Positions 57,087 to 64,000 of a DNA stretch of 64,000 bases are shown here, piece by piece. Made by a program: the position numbers and the translations under genes. This DNA comes from Moniliophthora roreri (lineage: Eukaryota; Basidiomycota; Agaricomycetes; Agaricales; Marasmiaceae). The DNA lies in the NCBI GenBank assembly GCA_001466705.2, contig LATX02000200.1, positions 186,001 through 250,000 of the forward strand. The letters are read 5' to 3'. How positions within the stretch are numbered: the stretch's first letter is position 1; the number at the start of each line of letters is the position of its first letter. A model generated the notes under the pieces. That model was not told where the DNA came from and searched no databases. It saw nothing but the letters and a program-made list of their open reading frames with translations.

Positions 57087-57971
57087 AACGCGGCGCTGAG
57101 AGTTCGAGGAGTAAGAACAGTTGTAAAATGTAAAGGAAGTGATGATTTTCAGCTACGGATCTTCATTCGCCTTTAATACATCCCATAGATCTCAAAGGAG
57201 CAGACTTGTCATCCATGGATTACAAGATGAGAAGGATTCATAAGGCAAGCAATTGTAAGCATTGGTCAAATTATTGATCAAAAAGAGTTTGTTGCGCTTA
57301 CAGTATACACGTCCTTAAATAGGATGAATACCTTTTGTCAGCGTGAGCTCTGTCATCAGGAACTGGATTGAGACTTGGTAATGCGAAAGACAGCGAAAAT
57401 GGCCATGCTATCTGACGCTGAGATAATGCGGGCGTTCGACTAGACTTTGAAGGTTTTGAGCTTGGTGGTCATAGTTGAAAGAGTGAAGCTGCGACTAACG
57501 CCCAGAGTCGGCGAGTCCCGCCAAGCTGGCGCTCGCACACAACTCGCACGCCTAACGCTAGCCACTGCACCGCTAATTATTGCACCTTCAAATCTCAGGA
57601 AGGGGGGGAAATATTGCCTCTGAAGATGTAATTCTACCCGACTACAAAAAAGCCTGGTCTCCGAGAAGCAAGATTTGTGCAGGTCCAGCACTGAAATGTA
57701 GAAATTTGTGGGTTACTTGACGCTCCAATATCCCGAGTTTCTGTAATCAGCTTCTAATATCCACGTGCACTTACATTGACAGGTTCTGAATTCGAGTCGA
57801 CAGATTCGAGTTGCACCGCGCGGCTGCAGCCAGCCTGATGCCATGGGAAACTTTCTGCCCAATTTGGATCACCTATATCCCCGACTTCGTGCCGACCTGC
57901 TTACTCCTGCACCTCCACTTCGGCGAAACTATGACATTAGAGCCCTAGTCCCTCTTTCCTTCTTTTGCTCC
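57087..57971. other. Intergenic between divergent genes
   Basis: No gene is supported. A minus-strand pol III A-box-like TGGCTAGCG near 57560 has no B box, and an open frame at 57440-57691 has no recognisable content. Confidence 0.35.
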
Positions 57972-60174
<2,203 letters not shown>

Positions 60175-60595
60175 TCATATACTGGATTTTAGAGTGACGG
60201 CCACCGGTTGCGATTATCTACTGCACATGTTCCTATATTACTCTCAATGTACAATGATCTGGATTCCAAGGTTATGTACTAGGGCTGGTTCTCAGAATCT
60301 TACCAGTGGATATTAGATACATTGGTCATTCACAGTGGCAAACAGATGAGTGGACTCAACCTTGACCTCTTTGATCAACTGACAGTGATTGAGGCATCCA
60401 ATTCATAATACATTTGATTCATGCAGAAGAATACAGCTAACCAAGACCAGAATTCAACCTTCTCTAGTAGAAGGAAGGTACATCAATATCCCAATGCTCC
60501 TGTCATGCAAACAGGCAACTCACCTATTCTAACCCACTCCTAGTATATATGCTCATCAGCATAACATTTGAATCTAATATATCAAATATATGGTA

Positions 60596-61398
60596 TTAGA
60601 ATGTATACCCATGGAAAGTTGATGCAAAATTACTTACCTTTAGAAATGATGAATGCTTACTGTCGCTTGTATTGGTGACATTGTCTGCATTCTGTTGTGA
60701 GCTGACAGTCCTGTGGCTGGGTGGTTCTGGTGATTCAGAGGCTGTTTGTGCAAGTTCTTGAAGAAACATGAGGCCATCAGCAAGATAGGTAACCCCCTCG
60801 GCAAGGTATTGGATGAGATATGTTAAGCCAGCACCAAGATGAGTGGCGAGATGTCCCGAACCAGTGGCAAGACGTCTCAAACCAACAGCAAGATATCCCA
60901 GAGCTGTGGCAATTACTCGCGAGGATGGGATCCCTCCAAAGTCATATCGGAAACCAGCATCACCACTGTTGATGATGGCTGACATGAGTGGCACAACAGA
61001 TGTCGTCACTATAACGAGTATGGAGAATCCACTGATGGCGAGGAGCAGAAGAGGGTCCAAATTTGGGTAGTATGTACTTAATGTTGGGGATATTATATTG
61101 ACTGGTGAAAGAGTTAGAAAATGACTTCAGTTAGTTGTAATTGCCACTCACCAATAGCAAGTACAAAGAAGTTTATATTGAGTTGCATGGATAGAAGAAA
61201 TGTTATCCTTGCTGGTGGTAGGATAAGTAGAAATGCAAGGGCAGTGAGGATGGCCAATGTCGATAGACCCATTCGCAGCCAAGGCTGGTATATGAAGGGG
61301 AAATAGGGTATTCTGATGAATACAGCAGTGCCATGAATGAGACTGAGGACTATAAACGCCATATTCGTGCGGGGTGAGTTAGGAACAGGGATAGGCAT
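60596..61398 (-). CDS. Four-helix membrane protein of unknown function
   Basis: Exons 61398-61152 and 61101-60596 join in frame across a 50-bp intron (250 residues). Hydrophobic segments include [44 protein letters not shown] and [21 protein letters not shown] degenerate repeat follows ([20 protein letters not shown]), then a Ser/Thr/Asn-rich tail. It is convergent with the ABC1 kinase gene. The two genes were duplicated together, since both have relics at 42.7-50.8 kb. Confidence 0.6.
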
Positions 61399-61641
61399 GC
61401 TGGTGAAGGGGTAAAGATAGGATGAGAATAGGGGCTGTAGTACGACGAGGCAAGAAACGGAGTTCGAAAATCCATCCCGCCGGACGTTGCTCTTTGACTG
61501 CTACGAGGTGGAAGCTGAACGAGCGCTGAGCGCCGAACCTTTATAGGATTCATCTTCCTGAAAGCTGCCATAAACCTTCTACCTAGCTGTATACTAGCGG
61601 GAATGTACTGACTCCTTTCAGATCGTACAACCCCGCCACCT

Positions 61642-61830
61642 GCAGTTTTTACCCAGTCCTTTATATAGCGAAATCTATTTGTGCCTCGGAATCGACTTGG
61701 CCACATTTTTGAGACAATCGGTTTAGACCAGATGAATTCCTAGTGTATTTAGACGAAATTGAGATAGTAAGAATCATTATCAGGGGTATATAGGTATGCA
61801 ACGAAGAAATCAGTAGAATCTGGCCTTTCG
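61642..61830 (+). repeat. Dispersed repeat, inverted copy of 8905-9097
   Basis: Shares AGTCCTTTATA, GACTTGGCCACATTTTTGAG and TAGAATCTGGCC-type sequence with the repeat at 8.9 kb in opposite orientation. It is probably an LTR or SINE fragment. Confidence 0.65.
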
Positions 61831-63219
61831 GTGTTTTGCACAGCCCCTTGAACTCTTTCCTGTGCAACGACCATCATGGTAAGCCAATCCTGTATGATTT
61901 CTAATTATCGAGAGTACTTATCCTGTCTTTTTAAGTCTTCTGAATTGAGGTATACTGCAAACACTCAGTTAGAGCACTGTAAGTCTTATACTACTGGTTT
62001 ATCGCAAGTCGGTTCCTGACTGGAAACTTTCATCAAGTGCACGCTCGCTATACGGGAACAGGTTAGTTTTAGCACTTCTGAAATTTCGTTCAATACTGAC
62101 TGCTGGTACCTCTAGGTCATGCTGATCTGACGAAATAGTGAGAAATCCATAAGTTCTTTTAACCCAGTCGTCTCATTTGGTGTTTTTTTTTAAAACAGTG
62201 ACTGGCTAACCCACCAGCATAGGGACACACTTTCTTCGATTGTGGGACATTCAACATTATTGTCATATCTCGCTATTGCTGACGGGGAGGCTCTTGGAAG
62301 AGTGAAGTTTGAGATGACAGAGGTGCGGAGTGCTTTACCGTTCGGCGTTTCCTTTTACTGACGACGAGCTATCAGAGGATGTTACAACCATGCGGGCCTC
62401 CACCTCAGAAAGAAGATGACTGAATCTGTACTACACTATCTCTGTGCTTCTACGATGCCCATCGTTGCAATACATGTCATTCCGGGATCTTGTACTCTAC
62501 GACACCTTAGGCCGGAGACGAAATGAAACCATAGCTGCAAGATTGGCGCAAATCTCGGCATCTTATTCTTGTCACCACGAATAGTCAGTTCTACAACAAC
62601 TATTTCTGCAATGACCACTGTCCGTGACAGTGATCTGTCTTCAGCGTGGGTGAGGATAGCCTTTGTCACCGAGAAGCCTGAGATTCTAGAGGCGTCTCTC
62701 TATGGGAATTATGGCTGTATATGCGTGCCTTGTTCATTCGTCATTCACTCTTTCGCCCTCGGCGTCGAGTCATCTTGGGGCGTTTACCAAAACTTCTACC
62801 TAGTGTCGACATGCCATATCGAACTCGGACCTGGCACGGGTTGGTTCGATTCAAGCTAACGGTCAATCTCTGATTGGAGGGTATGTCTCTTTTGATTTCA
62901 CTTCAATAGACGCGTTATTGAAGGATTACCGTAGTCTAGTTGCGATGGTGGTTAACAGGATTAAGCTCTAGTGGCTTTTTGCGATCAACTTTGTTGGTGG
63001 ATTAGGAATTTGCCGCGATCCACGGGCTCTTTTCCGGTGGGATGTCTCTCGAGCCGACATGTAAGCGGACCTCTGCACACGATGACAGAACTGGATGATT
63101 CGAACCAGGGATTGCATCTATATATGGAACGGACAAGCTTGCCACCTAGCTCCATGAAGTGAAGAGGATTTTACGGGTACTTGTTATCTACAGCCGATAA
63201 TTCGTAATTCGGTGGAACA
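61831..63219. other. Intergenic
   Basis: No gene is supported on either strand. Short open frames (62436-62859) carry no recognisable motif and no clean intron structure. Confidence 0.4.
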
Positions 63220-63981
63220 TCAATTGGGCATTTGCAATCCGTGCACCTTGCGGCCTACAACACTCATCATAGCGAGGGCAGGGTTGTACGACCTGGAGAT
63301 GTACGTTCATTGGGCTCGAAATACGATTCCTTGCAAGTGAACGCACTGTGGATCGGGTCCCCGAAGTAGGGTTAGTCCTTTCCGGGACGCGGTGGGGTGA
63401 TTGTACATCGCTTCTGGAAGAGGCTTTCCCGTGTGGCAAAAGTCGCAGGTGCAGGGCTTGCTACCGCTGCCATGGTGGTCGCATCCCCAGGTTTGGGCTG
63501 CAGTTACTCCACAACAAGTCCACCTGAAACCTCGAGGCCATAATCCAAAAAATTTCTTCAAGTCTCCCTTGAACTCGTCTTCAAACTTGTGCTTGAGAAT
63601 GGCTAGTTCCCTGTCCGAACCTGCACTCCATTTCTTGAGGGGCCTGCCATTCTCGTCGTATCCTTCCCAAGCAATCAACTCTAATTTGCCTTCGTGTACA
63701 CTGCCATCTCGACAGGCACGAAAATCGTCATACCATAAGGTAGTCTTAACGCAGTTTGACTTGTGGGATGGCCAGTCTTTTTGTTGGCACTCCGCGCTCT
63801 GGAGGCGATGAGAAGAGCGGAAATCTGAGATTTGCACGGAACATACACAATAAAGTGGGCCTTTACACCTCCCGCACTTTTTCAGATCCTTAAACGTCTT
63901 CCTCGTCCTGCAGACGAAGCAGTGCGAGTCATCATTCTTGAGCCAGGTACTGGACAGCTTTGAACTTGTACTAGCAGACAT
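63220..63981 (-). CDS. MYND zinc-finger protein, copy 2
   Basis: Exons 63981-63847, 63798-63347 and 63292-63220 join in frame. The MYND finger (CFVCRTRKTFKDLKKCGRC, LYC, then SAECQQKDWPSHKSNC) is again split by the first intron. WYDDFRACRDGSVHEGKLEL, KKFFGLWPRGFRWTCCG and GCDHHGSGSKPCTCDFC match copy 1 at 35838-36639. Compared with copy 1 it has a longer N-terminus and an extra acidic/basic insert (KKWSAGSDRELAILK), and it lacks the intron after the CDFC motif. Confidence 0.85.
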
Positions 63982-64000
63982 GATTCTACAAGTGAATTAG

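Overview
This is eukaryotic DNA from a filamentous basidiomycete, most likely an Agaricomycete. The genes carry many very short introns (about 45-65 bp, GT..AG with CTRAC/CTNAC branch sites). The gene families are typical of that class: a borosin N-methyltransferase, Mug135-like coiled-coil genes, a questin-oxidase-like enzyme, secreted DUF1524 nuclease, a lineage-expanded kinase-like family and MYND fingers. There are no bacterial features and no CRISPR array. I did not try to name the species. All exon joins are my own reading of splice sites and frame.

Left third (1-15.9 kb), a transposon-rich zone. A decayed DIRS-type tyrosine-recombinase retrotransposon (1-3.6 kb) is followed by a small spliced gene whose last codons come from an inserted Copia LTR (4.4-5.0 kb). 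Next come a membrane-protein gene broken by a 245-bp insertion, a satellite-like tandem array (6.8-8.1 kb), tRNA-like and LTR-like repeats, and a divergent pair of accessory genes (9.2-14.0 kb). One of that pair is split by a hAT-type element with a perfect 8-bp target duplication. The zone ends with a gag-only LTR element (14.35-15.86 kb).

Middle (15.9-42.4 kb), mostly functional genes. The most notable is a borosin-type self-methylating RiPP precursor (16.2-17.6 kb): a methyltransferase fused to a hydrophobic C-terminal core peptide. Then follow UCH37 deubiquitinase, a dispersed family of Mug135-like coiled-coil genes and relics (21-31 kb), a questin-oxidase-like enzyme, a kinase-like gene, a GH5 glucanase-like enzyme, a DUF2855 protein, a MYND zinc-finger protein, a secreted HNH/DUF1524 nuclease and valyl-tRNA synthetase.

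Right third (42.4-61.4 kb), a segmental-duplication landscape. A block holding an ABC1/UbiB-family kinase gene and a convergent four-helix membrane-protein gene is intact at 58.0-61.4 kb. It is present again, inverted and decayed, at 42.7-50.8 kb. The decayed ABC1 copy is split by a 5.8-kb element with 270-bp terminal inverted repeats and imperfect 9-bp target duplications (Mutator-like). Between the two blocks lie three tandem extended-SDR reductase genes, each accompanied by a relic of ABC1 exon 1. One reductase has an 8-bp frameshifting duplication and another has lost a nucleotide-binding glycine. Four single N bases mark contig joins, and the sequence beyond each is a near-copy of nearby sequence, so local order there is doubtful. 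The window ends with a second MYND paralog.
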